Source of the DNA: Sphingobium sp. CR2-8
GTDB lineage: Bacteria; Pseudomonadota; Alphaproteobacteria; Sphingomonadales; Sphingomonadaceae
DNA: 64,000 nt
NCBI RefSeq assembly: GCF_035818615.1
Contig: NZ_JAYKZY010000002.1
Span: forward strand, 126,501 to 190,500
Reading direction: 5' to 3'
The position numbers and the translations under genes are program-made. Shown here piece after piece: positions 1 through 8,832 of the stretch (position 1 is the first letter of the stretch; each line of letters starts with the position of its first letter). Under the pieces are notes generated by a model. The model worked only from the letters and a program-made list of their open reading frames with translations. It was not told the DNA's origin and ran no database searches.

Positions 1-475
1 GCCAATGTTCAAACAGTTGCAGCAATTGTGCCGACGCCGAACCGTCCAGCGGCCTTTGCGTGCCCGGTTGCACGTCGAGCCGTAAATTACTGGGTGAATT
101 GACGCGGAACAGACAAAGGCGCACGTCACCCTGCCGAACATAGAAAGTCGCGGTTTCCTCTGTCTCGAACGCCAGCTTGGCGAGGATCGGCTGCACATGC
201 CGCTCCAGGTCGCTGCCTTCCCTGAAGATAGAGTTGAGACGCGCGACCTCGCTGCCGAGCTGATATTGACCGTCGGGCATGCGCACGAGCAGGTTATAGC
301 GTTCAAGCGATACCGCCAGACGCAGGATGGTGCTTTTCACCAGTCCGGTGCGCTCCGCCAATTCGGCGAGGCCCAAAACGCCGTCGCCCTGCTTGAAGCT
401 CGTCAGCAGAAGCAGCCCTCTTTCGAGGGCTGCGACGCCTTCGAGTGCGGGCCTGTCTTTAACATCTGTCGCCAT
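1..475 (-). CDS. IclR-family transcriptional regulator (partial, C-terminus outside window)
   Basis: About 158 N-terminal residues are visible; the rest lies beyond the left edge. Residues 12-70 form the IclR winged helix-turn-helix, with LEGVAALERGLLLL and LAELAERTGLVKSTILRL as first and recognition helices. The ligand-binding domain begins after residue 80 (FETEETATFYVRQGD). The start at 475 is preceded by TGAGG; an in-frame ATG at 487 is possible. The gene is last in a minus-strand operon behind a TBDR and an RraA-like aldolase, 51 nt after the latter. IclR proteins usually bind short dyads, and the two dyads at 4119 and 5819 are candidate targets; that assignment is inference. Confidence 0.9.
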   Translation of the reverse strand, partial: MATDVKDRPALEGVAALERGLLLLTSFKQGDGVLGLAELAERTGLVKSTILRLAVSLERYNLLVRMPDGQYQLGSEVARLNSIFREGSDLERHVQPILAKLAFETEETATFYVRQGDVRLCLFRVNSPSNLRLDVQPGTQRPLDGSASAQLLQLFEHW

Positions 476-526
476 TGCAATCCTCATTACTCCGACTGCT
501 GTAGCGGACAGGTTTGGATCAGGCTA

Positions 527-1201
527 TCAAATCCCTTCGCATCCGAGGCGGTTAAGGGCTTCTTCGACCCATGCCCGGGGATTTTCGCCGCGGCGGATTT
601 TTTCCATCTGCTCGGTTTCGGCGGCATGTTTGGCGGCCGCCTTGGCGCACACAGCCTCTGCCTCGTCGATCCCGACGGCCAGCAAGCCATCGTCATCGCC
701 CAGGATGAGGTCGCCGGGATGGATCACCATGCCGTCGATCGCTATGGGGACATTCACTTCGCCCGGTCCGTCCTTGTAGGGACCACGATGGGTAATGCCC
801 GCCGCGAAAACCGGAAAGCTTCCCGCCCGGATCGCGGAAGCGTCGCGAATCGCGCCATAAATGACGATCCCAGCCAGCTGCCGACTTTCCGCATGCGCCA
901 CCATCAATTCGCCGATCAGCGCGTTCGTAAGGTCGCCGGACCCGTCCACGACCACGACGTCGCCCGGTTGCGCGATGTCCAGCGCCCGGTGCAGCATGAG
1001 GTTGTCGCCCGGCCGCGCCTTCACAGTCACGGCCGGTCCGGCAAGCACGCCCCCACCGTGCATCGGGCGTAGCGCCGTGCCGCCCGCGAACATGCGATTC
1101 ATGGCGTCGCTGACATTGGCGACCGGCAATTGCGCGGCGCGCTTGACCAGATCAGCCGACACACGCCGCTCGACGGGCAGGACCCGAAATCCGATGCTCA
1201 T
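527..1201 (-). CDS. RraA-family aldolase/decarboxylase-like protein
   Basis: A 224-residue protein of the RraA / 4-hydroxy-4-methyl-2-oxoglutarate aldolase fold, of typical length. The family signature is visible: VSDAMNRM near residue 32, GDNLMLHRAL, DVVVVDGSGD, GELMVAHAESR, and GAIRDA, whose Arg-Asp pair contributes to the Mg-dependent oxaloacetate/HMG-type active site. GGAG lies 7 nt before the ATG. It starts 18 nt after the TBDR gene ends, so the two are cotranscribed. Members split C4-C6 oxo acids or act as RNase E regulators; in this catabolic setting a 2-oxo-acid aldolase is likelier, but the substrate is unknown. Confidence 0.85.
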   Translation of the reverse strand: MSIGFRVLPVERRVSADLVKRAAQLPVANVSDAMNRMFAGGTALRPMHGGGVLAGPAVTVKARPGDNLMLHRALDIAQPGDVVVVDGSGDLTNALIGELMVAHAESRQLAGIVIYGAIRDASAIRAGSFPVFAAGITHRGPYKDGPGEVNVPIAIDGMVIHPGDLILGDDDGLLAVGIDEAEAVCAKAAAKHAAETEQMEKIRRGENPRAWVEEALNRLGCEGI

Positions 1202-1219
1202 ATAATCTCCAGTGCGGGG

Positions 1220-4051
1220 TTAGAATTTGAAGCGGAAGCCGACGCGGTAGATGCGGCCGAACGTGTCGTAGAGCTGGGTGTTGGTAGCCACAGCGATCGA
1301 TCCATCGCCAGGCGCGAATGGCGGGTCCTGGTCGAGGACATTCTGCACGTTCAGATACAGTTCCGCCCCTTTACCCAACTGCTCGAACTTGTAGGCGAAA
1401 CGCATGTCCCAATAGGCCTGCGCCTTGATATCCTGAAGGTCGACGGCGGCTGGCCCCTTGGTGTTGTCGTAGCGCCCACCGCCGATGAAGCGGACCTGAT
1501 TGAAGAAGTTGAAGTTGCCGCGATTGAAATCTGCCTGCGCGTTGAACCGCCAGTGCGGGTTGGCGTTGATCCCCACTTCGCCCGCCCGGTCGATCGAAGG
1601 CGATCCGGGCGTCGTCGTCGCAAGCTTCCCGACATAGGAGATGACGCTGCGGAGCGACAGTGAGGTCGCATCGTCGGCAAGCGGCACACGATAGCTCAGT
1701 TCGACGTCCACGCCATTGGTTTCAAGCGTGGACAGGTTGATCGGATAAGCGGTCAACGCTGAGATATTTCCCGCCGCATCCCGCTGGATGAATCCGCAAG
1801 CAAGCTGGTTGCCGGCAAAGCACTGATCGACGCCCTGCTGCGCGGACAGCGAACCGATCGCGTCATTGATCTTGATGTCGTAGTAATCCGCCGAGATGCT
1901 GAAGCCCGGAATGAACGCCGGTTGCAGCACAGCCCCGAGCGTCAGCGTATCGGCCTTCTCCGGTTGCAGATTGGCGTTGCCGGTCGTCGTGATGAAGATC
2001 CCGGACGTGCGGATATTATTCCTGAAAGGATCGACCACGGTAGCGGACTGGGTCCGGCCGCTGGTGAAGAGTTCAGACAGGTTGGGCGCGCGAATATCGC
2101 GAGAGCGGGTGGCACGCAGGCGCAGCGCGCTGATCGGCGTCCAGCTGAGGCCCGCCTTCCAGGTCGTCACGCCGCCGCTGGTGGAATAATCGGTATAGCG
2201 AACCGCACCGTTAAATTCGAGATCGCGAGCGAACGGCTGATCCTTCAGCAGCGGAATCACGGTTTCGACATAGCCTTCCTTGACGTCGTAGCTGCCCGCC
2301 CAGGGTTGCGGATTGGCGAACAGGAATGCGCCTGCTTGCGACAGGGCATCTACGCTCAGTTGCGCCTGCTCCTTGCGATATTCGCCGCCCGTGGCGAAAG
2401 AGATGGGGCCAGCCCAGCCTTCGAACAGCGTTCCCGATATATTGATAGCGGCGACGTCTTCCTTGAAGGTCGAATCGGTTCGGCTAACCCCACGTGTGTA
2501 AGCGAGCGCCGCCGCCGAAGGCGACCCGACGCCGAACACGTTGAAGGGTGCGCAGCCGTCATTGGGATTGGTGAGAGTTGACCGGCAGACGATCTGGCCA
2601 TTGGCCGGATTGACGACGGCATCGACCGCGCGCGTGAAGTTGGGCGTGATCTCATTGTTGATGACGTCGGTCTGCTGCTTGGTCCGGCCGTGCTGATAAT
2701 AGCCATTGACCTTCAGTCCGGCGAGTTCGCCCTTGAAACCGGCGACGTAACGATCCGTCTTGGTATCGACCGACACGTCCGTCAGGCCGCCTTCGATCGA
2801 CCAGCGAATCATGCTGAGCGACGTCACCTGTGGGTTTGCGGCGAGCATCGTGCGCAGCTGTGCAGGCAGAAAGGCGTTGTCGCGCCGGATGGTGATGAGG
2901 TTGGTCGCCAAGTGGCGGTTGGTCGAGGTGGAATAGCGCGTATTGGTCGTGCCATAGGACGCTTCGCCGAAGATGGACCATTTATCCGTCAGATCATATT
3001 CTGCGCGGCCGAAGAAAGCGGCGCGTTCCAGCGGACGGTTAATTTCCTGCAGGAGCTCGGTGTTGACGCCGTCGCCACCGATCTGCTGGGTTGCGGTGCT
3101 GTAGGAACCGTAGCTGTAGGGCAGGACCGTACCCCCCGGTCCGAATTGCAGTGCACGGAACATAGCGTTCTGCGCCGCTGTGCCACCATTGCCAGTGGTG
3201 ATCAGGCCACCATAGCTGCCGATCGCGCGAACATCCTCCGCCCCGATCAGCGCGGGGCCGCCAGCCGGACCGTTGATAAGATTGGAGCCGCGACGCGCCC
3301 AATCCCGTTCGCCTTCCAGAATACCCTTATTGCGATAATATTCGGCGCTCGCCAGCAGATGCAGGCGATTGTCCGCCAGAGCCAGGCCCCCGGTTAGCGT
3401 TCCGCGCAGCTCCTGATTGTCGCCCGCATCGGCAATGCCCGAAGAAATTTCACCCTTCAGCCCTTCGAAGCGGGTGTCGAGCACGAAGTTGACCACGCCT
3501 GCGACCGCATCCGAGCCATAGGCTGCGGACGCGCCGCCGGTGACGACATCGACTCGCTGAATGAGGCCGGCTGGCAGCAGATTGACGTCCACCGTGCCAA
3601 ACTGGCTGGCGGCGACGAAGCGGCGACCGTCCAGCAGCGTGAGCGTGCGGACCGCGCCCAGATTGCGCAGGTTGAGGAAGCTCTGGCCGCCACCCTGCGT
3701 GCCACTGGCGCGCTGCGGCCCGCTCGTAGCAGTCAGCGCCGGCAGCGTCCGCAATGAATCGGCGATGGTGGACGGCGCGGCCTTGGTCAACTGGTCGGCG
3801 CTCAGAACGGTAACAGGCGTGGGCGTGGTAAAGCCGCTGCGCCCGATGCGCGATCCCGTCACGATGATATCGGGAGCGTTATTGGCTTGCGGAGTCGCTT
3901 CTTCCGCGACGGTTCCCGGCTGCTCGACCACCGCCTGCGTCGCAGGATCAGGAACAGTCTGTGCCGCAGCCAATGGAATGGCAACGATCGTCGCAACACC
4001 GCTCAACAAGGCGGTACGGCTAACACGCGTCATGAAAGCACTGATCTTCAT
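1220..4051 (-). CDS. TonB-dependent outer-membrane receptor
   Basis: 943 residues. The signal peptide ends near AAAQT (residue 31). A plug domain follows (DIIVTGSRI, then LNLRNLGAVRTLTLLDGRR and GGASAAYGSDAVAGVVNFVL), then a long beta-barrel ending in the aromatic terminus RFKF. This plug signature is typical of the large sphingomonad/Caulobacter receptors for plant-derived or organic-acid substrates. The start is supported by GGGGAGAGGG just upstream. It leads the operon receptor, rraA-like, iclR. The 26-bp dyad at 4119-4144 lies 68 bp upstream of the start and probably controls it. The ligand cannot be read from sequence. Confidence 0.95.
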   Translation of the reverse strand: MKISAFMTRVSRTALLSGVATIVAIPLAAAQTVPDPATQAVVEQPGTVAEEATPQANNAPDIIVTGSRIGRSGFTTPTPVTVLSADQLTKAAPSTIADSLRTLPALTATSGPQRASGTQGGGQSFLNLRNLGAVRTLTLLDGRRFVAASQFGTVDVNLLPAGLIQRVDVVTGGASAAYGSDAVAGVVNFVLDTRFEGLKGEISSGIADAGDNQELRGTLTGGLALADNRLHLLASAEYYRNKGILEGERDWARRGSNLINGPAGGPALIGAEDVRAIGSYGGLITTGNGGTAAQNAMFRALQFGPGGTVLPYSYGSYSTATQQIGGDGVNTELLQEINRPLERAAFFGRAEYDLTDKWSIFGEASYGTTNTRYSTSTNRHLATNLITIRRDNAFLPAQLRTMLAANPQVTSLSMIRWSIEGGLTDVSVDTKTDRYVAGFKGELAGLKVNGYYQHGRTKQQTDVINNEITPNFTRAVDAVVNPANGQIVCRSTLTNPNDGCAPFNVFGVGSPSAAALAYTRGVSRTDSTFKEDVAAINISGTLFEGWAGPISFATGGEYRKEQAQLSVDALSQAGAFLFANPQPWAGSYDVKEGYVETVIPLLKDQPFARDLEFNGAVRYTDYSTSGGVTTWKAGLSWTPISALRLRATRSRDIRAPNLSELFTSGRTQSATVVDPFRNNIRTSGIFITTTGNANLQPEKADTLTLGAVLQPAFIPGFSISADYYDIKINDAIGSLSAQQGVDQCFAGNQLACGFIQRDAAGNISALTAYPINLSTLETNGVDVELSYRVPLADDATSLSLRSVISYVGKLATTTPGSPSIDRAGEVGINANPHWRFNAQADFNRGNFNFFNQVRFIGGGRYDNTKGPAAVDLQDIKAQAYWDMRFAYKFEQLGKGAELYLNVQNVLDQDPPFAPGDGSIAVATNTQLYDTFGRIYRVGFRFKF

Positions 4052-4365
4052 TCACCCTCTCCCCAAAAATTGGCTCGTGCCACTTATGGGCAGCTTCATA
4101 CGCGTCCCAAAAATGATTGCAACGATATTTTGAAACGCTGTTGCGTTTATTCTCGCAAAGCATAAAACATAATGAGTGACTCGTGGAGCGAGCGTGTGGA
4201 GAGGATAATTTTATGACTTTGTTGAGGCACCGCCTTCGCGCGACATCGGCGTATGCGTGTTAACGATCGGTTGCGGCGTAGCGCGCTGAGCGCATCCATA
4301 GACATGAAGACCAGGACGGGCGTGTCGACTAGTCCCTCCGCGACATTTTAAGCAAGAGACAGGAT
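4052..4365. other. Divergent intergenic region between TBDR operon and HTH-like gene
   Basis: 314 bp without a gene, AT-richer than its surroundings near 4110-4220. It holds the 26-bp dyad listed separately and presumably the promoters for the minus-strand receptor operon and for the plus-strand gene at 4366. I saw no RNA gene or terminator. Confidence 0.6.
4119..4144. promoter_or_regulatory. 26-bp dyad operator, copy 1
   Basis: GCAAC and GTTGC arms flank the core ATATTTTGAAACG. It matches the site at 5819-5844 at 23 of 26 positions. It lies 68 bp upstream of the TBDR start on the minus strand. Shared position and dyad form suggest an operator for the local IclR regulator (inference). Confidence 0.7.
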
Positions 4366-4611
4366 ATGAGCAGCGACCTCGACAGCAAGCGGCCGCCTGT
4401 CGGCCAGACCTTCATCGATCCGGCGATCGTCGAGACCATGAAAAGACTAGCGACCGGGCAAACGGACGAGGCGCTCAATAGCCGGTTCGGCATCAGCTAC
4501 AATACATGGCGAAAACTGGTTGCCGGGCAGCCGGTACGCCGGTCGCTGGCCGAGCGGGTGACGTGCCGCGTCAGCCAGATGACGCAATGTGCCGACAGAC
4601 CTAGCGCCTAA
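4366..4611 (+). CDS. Small HTH-like protein of unknown function
   Basis: 81 residues, not recognised as a named family. The centre (GQTDEALNSRFGISYNTW, then a basic helix with VRRSLAERV) reads like a helix-turn-helix: a helix, a tight turn at GIS, and a putative recognition helix with Arg and Lys. A modest ribosome site (AGGAT) precedes the ATG. It lies 38 bp before the metallo-hydrolase gene on the same strand and may be its operon partner. It is either a small DNA-binding protein or a protein-interaction adaptor; I cannot decide which. Confidence 0.6.
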   Translation: MSSDLDSKRPPVGQTFIDPAIVETMKRLATGQTDEALNSRFGISYNTWRKLVAGQPVRRSLAERVTCRVSQMTQCADRPSA

Positions 4612-4649
4612 TCGATCGCAACGCCGACCCAAAGTTCAGGAGACTATAT

Positions 4650-5724
4650 ATGCGCTTCATCCGATTACTCCCTGCCGCCATGATGATTCCTGTCATCACG
4701 GCGCCGGTGCTGGCGCAGCCTGACGACATTGAGCGCACGGTCGCTGCGTCGCCCAGCCCCAACGGTGGGCGTCCCGAAATTCATAACGTGGACGAAATGC
4801 GCAAAATGGGCGGCTATACAGCGCCCGGGGCGCGTGCCTATGCCGATATGGCGGCCGAAGCGGGGGCAAGCTCTGGCCTGTAACCCTCTATTACCGCTGT
4901 CAGGCGGTGCGTGAACGCAATCCGCTAAAAGCGCCCGCGCCCAAACCGATGGAAGTGTTCGACAAGGTCTATTCCATCGGCACGGCGGAAAATAATATAT
5001 GGGCGATCGATACGAAAGACGGGATCATTCTGCTCGACGCTTTGACGACTGAGCAGGACGCGAAGAACGTCATTGTCAAGAATATGCAAACACTGGGTCT
5101 GGACCCCAAGCGTATCCGCATAATTCTTATCACGCATAATCATCTCGATCATTTCGGCGGCGCCGCCTATCTCAAATCCTTGTCCGGCGCTAAGATCGCG
5201 ATGAGCGAGGCGGATTGGACCGCCAAGGTCAAATGGGGCACTTTGCCGGTCAAGAGCGGCGACGATTTCTACCTGACCGACGGGCAGACGATCACGCTGG
5301 GGGATCAGCGCATGACCGTGCTTCTGACGCCCGGCCATACGCCGGGCACCGTGTCTCTGCTGTTCCCGGTGACGGACAAGGGCATGCCGCATATGGCGTC
5401 GCTGTTCGGGGGCAGGGATCACCGCGCGATGTGCCGTCCCTCCTGGAATTTCGCCGGTCGCTCAATCATTTTGCCGACTACACCGACCTGATGCAAGCTG
5501 ACGTCGTGCTATCAAACCATACGGTAGGCGACGACGGCCTGACCAAGGTCGCTGCGCTGCAAAAACGCAAGCCGGGCGAGCCGAATCCCTATGTTGTTGG
5601 GCGTGAAGGCGTCGTTCGATATGATGCCGGATGGCGCTCCTGCTTGAGCGCCGACATTGACGAGGCAGTGAAGAAAGCTGCGCCAAATAGCTTCCTTCCA
5701 GCGCTCAACCCGCTGCGTCCCTGA
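4650..5724 (+). pseudogene. Exported metallo-beta-lactamase-fold hydrolase, broken by two 1-nt losses
   Basis: The reading frame is in three pieces that together give one protein of about 358 residues. Piece 1 (4650 to about 4865) has a signal peptide, MRFIRLLPAAMMIPV to LAQP. Piece 2 (about 4867-5410) carries the zinc motif THNHLDHFGGA and the later metal His in TPGHTPGTV. Piece 3 (about 5413-5724) has GQGSPRDVPSLLEF and the C-terminus. Both junctions fit one G missing from a run: GGGGG at 4862-4866 and at 5408-5412. The fold resembles subclass B3 hydrolases. If the losses are sequencing errors, this is an intact periplasmic hydrolase; if real, a pseudogene. Ribosome site AGGAGA precedes the ATG. 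Confidence 0.85.
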
Positions 5725-5818
5725 GCAGGACGTGATGCGAGCTATTGGCCGCGTCTTTCTGGTTGATACAGCGAAATGGACAGTTGCCAGCGATCTTCGC
5801 GTCCCGAATTTATCCAAC

Positions 5819-5844
5819 GCAACTATATTTTGAAACGTCGTTGC
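5819..5844. promoter_or_regulatory. 26-bp dyad operator, copy 2
   Basis: Same arms (GCAAC/GTTGC) and core (ATATTTTGAAACG) as the site at 4119-4144, with 3 mismatches. It sits 67 bp before the dehydrogenase start codon, so the dehydrogenase-MFS pair is probably coregulated with the TBDR operon. Confidence 0.7.
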
Positions 5845-5911
5845 ATTTTGTATAGGGCCGTTTAAAAGCATCATTTATGTCGGATAGCCGACCAGCAAGG
5901 ACGAGGATTCA

Positions 5912-6895
5912 TTGAGCAAGGACATTCCCACCGCCCTGATCGTAGGCGGCCAGATTTCGCCAGCGGCGGTGGCCGTCGCTCAGGCGCGCGGCGTTGCGCT
6001 GACCTCCTGCGATCCTTATCCGACGCCTGAACAATTGATCGCCACGGCCAATGCCTGCGGGGCGAAGGCGCTCATCATCCGCATGGGTCGCGTGACTGCG
6101 CAGGCGTTGGATGCCATTCCCAGCCTCAAGATCATCGCCAAGCATGGCGTGGGCGTAGATGGCATCGATCTTGGCGCTGCGGCGAAGCGGGATGTACCGG
6201 TCGTGATCGCCGGCGGGGCCAATGCGCAGTCGGTGGCGGAGCAAGCCCTTGCGCTGCTGCTGAGCGTCGCCCGCTCGACGGCCTATCTTGACCGCCGTTT
6301 ACGCGCGGGTGCCTGGGACAAATCCACCTATGCCGGGACCGAATTGACCGGCAAGTCCATCGGTCTGATCGGCCTGGGCGTGATCGGTCGCGCGTTCCTT
6401 ACGCTACTTGCCCCCTTTGGCATGACGGTCCGGGTCTATGATCCCTATCTGTCGGCCGACCGCTTACCCCATGGGGCGCAGATGGTGGAAAGCATCGACA
6501 CCCTGCTGGAGGCGAGCGATATCGTGAGCCTGCATTGCCCACTGACACCGGACAATTGCGGCTTGATCGACGCGGCTGCGCTAGGCCGGATGAAGGATAA
6601 TGCCATCCTCATCAACACGGCGCGCGGGGAACTGATTGACGAACCCGCCTTGGTAGAGGCGCTGCGTACCGGCGTCATTGCCGGCGCCGGGCTGGATACT
6701 TTTGCCAGCGAACCGACCGGTGCGGACCATCCGCTATGGACGCTCGACAATGTCGTGGGGAGCCCGCACGTCGGCGCCAATACGCATGAGGCGCGTGTTC
6801 GCGTAGGCATCAGCTGCGTCGAGCAGATTGCGGATTATCTCGACAGCGGGCGCATCGATCCACGTAATCATGTCAACGCCATGGCGAACGCCTGA
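5912..6895 (+). CDS. D-isomer-specific 2-hydroxyacid dehydrogenase
   Basis: 327 residues, the usual length. An N-terminal catalytic lobe is followed by the NAD(P)-binding signature GLIGLGVIG (about residues 151-159). The catalytic triad is visible as Arg in INTARGELID, Glu in ASEPTG and His in SPHVGANT. It should interconvert a 2-hydroxy acid and its 2-oxo acid in the cytoplasm (glyoxylate/hydroxypyruvate reductase or phosphoglycerate-dehydrogenase-like). The start is TTG with GAGG 5 nt upstream. It precedes an anion MFS transporter by 72 bp and follows dyad copy 2, which suggests a role in hydroxy-acid catabolism. Confidence 0.93.
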   Translation: MSKDIPTALIVGGQISPAAVAVAQARGVALTSCDPYPTPEQLIATANACGAKALIIRMGRVTAQALDAIPSLKIIAKHGVGVDGIDLGAAAKRDVPVVIAGGANAQSVAEQALALLLSVARSTAYLDRRLRAGAWDKSTYAGTELTGKSIGLIGLGVIGRAFLTLLAPFGMTVRVYDPYLSADRLPHGAQMVESIDTLLEASDIVSLHCPLTPDNCGLIDAAALGRMKDNAILINTARGELIDEPALVEALRTGVIAGAGLDTFASEPTGADHPLWTLDNVVGSPHVGANTHEARVRVGISCVEQIADYLDSGRIDPRNHVNAMANA

Positions 6896-6967
6896 TCTCG
6901 CAGTCCAATAAGTCCACTTAGAATGACAATAGGCCGCCTTAGAAGCGGCACATAAGGAGAAGCAGAG

Positions 6968-8263
6968 ATGACCGGCGCTTCCACTCTGGAAATGCGGACC
7001 ATGCGCAAGGTGACTTGGCGTCTGCTGCCTTTTCTCATGCTTTGCTATCTTCTGGCATTCATCGACCGGGCCAATGTGGGAATGGCCTCGCTTCAGATGA
7101 ATGCCGACCTTGGCCTCAGCAGCCGGGTCTTCGGTTTCGGCGCGAGCCTCTTCTTCGTCGCCTATTTCCTGATGGAAGTGCCCAGCAACCTGATGTTGCA
7201 GAAAGTGGGTGCACGTTTCTGGATCGCGCGCATCATGGTGACATGGGGGCTGGTATCGACCTGCATGGCCTTTGTTTGGGACGCGCATTCCTTCTACGTC
7301 ATGCGCTTTCTGCTGGGAGCCGCAGAAGCAGGCTTCTTCCCCGGTGTCATCCTGTACCTGACCTATTGGATGCCGCCCGCCTATCGCGGGCGCACCCTGG
7401 CGATGTTCGCCATCGCCATCCCCGTGTCCAGCTTCATCGGATCACCGCTGTCGGGCCTGTTGCTGGCGATGGACGGGCTGGGTGGTTTGCGAGGCTGGCA
7501 ATGGCTGTTCATTTGCGAAGGGATACCCACCGTCCTGCTCGGTTTCGCTTGCCTCAAGATGCTGACCGACCGACCCGCCAAGGCTGCCTGGCTGGCGGAC
7601 GACGAACGCGCCTGGCTTGCGGGCGCGCTGGAAGTGAACGCTGCCAACAAGCCGCTGGTCGATGGATCGGCCTGGCGGCTGATCAGGACGCCCGCCTTCT
7701 GGGCAATGGTCATCGCCTGTTCCGGCGCGTCGGCGGCCGGCAGCGTATTGGGCGTGTGGCAGCCACAGTTGCTCAAATCCTTTGGCCTTACCGACTTGCA
7801 AACCGGACTCGTCAACTCGGTTCCTTACGGTGTCGCGGCGATCGCGATGATCTTTTGGGGGCGGCATTCGGACAAGACCGGCGAACGCCGCTGGCACACC
7901 GCCCTTCCACTTCTGCTGATCGCGGTCGGGACTATCGGCACCTTTGCGGTCGGCGGCTTGGCACCGACTGTGTTGCTGCTTACCCTCGTGCTCGCGGGCG
8001 CTTATTGCTTCAAGGGGCCGTTCTGGAGCATGGCGTCGACCTGGCTGTCCGCCAGCACCGCCGCCGCTGGGATCGCGGCGATCAATGCCACCTCCAACCT
8101 GATCGGCGGGGGACTGATGGTCAATGTCTACGGGCTGATCCATGACGCCACGGACAGCTATGTGCTAGCGCTCCTGCCGCTCGCGTTTCTAACTGTCGCC
8201 AGCGCAATCGCGGTGCTGATTGTCGGTCGATCTGTCCGCTCCAAAGCATCTGTGATCAGGTAA
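6968..8263 (+). CDS. MFS transporter, anion:cation symporter (ACS) type
   Basis: 431 residues with about 12 hydrophobic segments. FIDRANVGMASLQM in the first loop is the ACS-family signature seen in tartrate, galactonate and phthalate carriers; MEVPSNLML and the central hydrophilic loop (residues 190-225) also fit. It should import an organic acid with protons across the inner membrane. AAGGAG lies upstream, with a short GCCGC/GCGGC hairpin at 6933-6949. It probably shares the dehydrogenase transcript. Its C-terminal part (GAYCFKGPFWSMAS) is echoed in the remnant at 8371-8553. Confidence 0.93.
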   Translation: MTGASTLEMRTMRKVTWRLLPFLMLCYLLAFIDRANVGMASLQMNADLGLSSRVFGFGASLFFVAYFLMEVPSNLMLQKVGARFWIARIMVTWGLVSTCMAFVWDAHSFYVMRFLLGAAEAGFFPGVILYLTYWMPPAYRGRTLAMFAIAIPVSSFIGSPLSGLLLAMDGLGGLRGWQWLFICEGIPTVLLGFACLKMLTDRPAKAAWLADDERAWLAGALEVNAANKPLVDGSAWRLIRTPAFWAMVIACSGASAAGSVLGVWQPQLLKSFGLTDLQTGLVNSVPYGVAAIAMIFWGRHSDKTGERRWHTALPLLLIAVGTIGTFAVGGLAPTVLLLTLVLAGAYCFKGPFWSMASTWLSASTAAAGIAAINATSNLIGGGLMVNVYGLIHDATDSYVLALLPLAFLTVASAIAVLIVGRSVRSKASVIR

Positions 8264-8370
8264 TTTTTCGCAAACCTCTGACATAATGAAAGTCGTGATC
8301 GGCGAACAACGTCCTATGACCGTGCGAATTATCCGGGCCCACCTATAGCATCTGGCGATCGGCTGGGGGC

Positions 8371-8553
8371 ATGGCCTTCGTTCTCATGGGCGCCTACTGC
8401 TTCAAGGGGCCATTTTGGAGCATGGCTTCAAGCTGGCTCTCCGGCCGGACGGCGGCAGCGGGCATCGCCGGTATCAACGCGACGTCAAACCTGCTTGGCG
8501 GCGGATTGATGGTCAGCCTTCATGGCATCATCCATGACGCGGCGGCTTGGTAG
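8371..8553 (+). pseudogene. Remnant of a second ACS-type MFS transporter (C-terminal part)
   Basis: About 60 codons match the preceding transporter (GAYCFKGPFWSMAS, TAAAGIAGINATSNLLGGG, GLMVS, IIHDA) and then hit a stop where the parent continues through its last helix. The DNA has diverged at many third positions, so this is an old paralogue or the tail of a lost neighbouring transporter, not a recent copy. The flanks 8264-8370 and 8554-8811 hold no gene I can support. Confidence 0.8.
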
Positions 8554-8832
8554 TGAAAGCCCGACTTTCGCACAGATGATAAACTGGCAGACGTCTGTTT
8601 CCCGCGGCTGGATAGCTGACAAGCCCGGCCGTCACTCTTTGGCATCTGCAATCGTCCGGCACAGTAAAGCGCGGCATGAGACCATAATCTATCGTGGGCA
8701 GAATTCGCAGAATTTAGCCCTGCCGTGATGACATTCAGTGCGGCATGGGCCAAGAGTATATCCGCTTAAACTCGCTCGTCCGTTGGTCTTGCGGCTAAGC
8801 GGTTCCGTCAGATGTGGACTTCGCGCTCGCTT

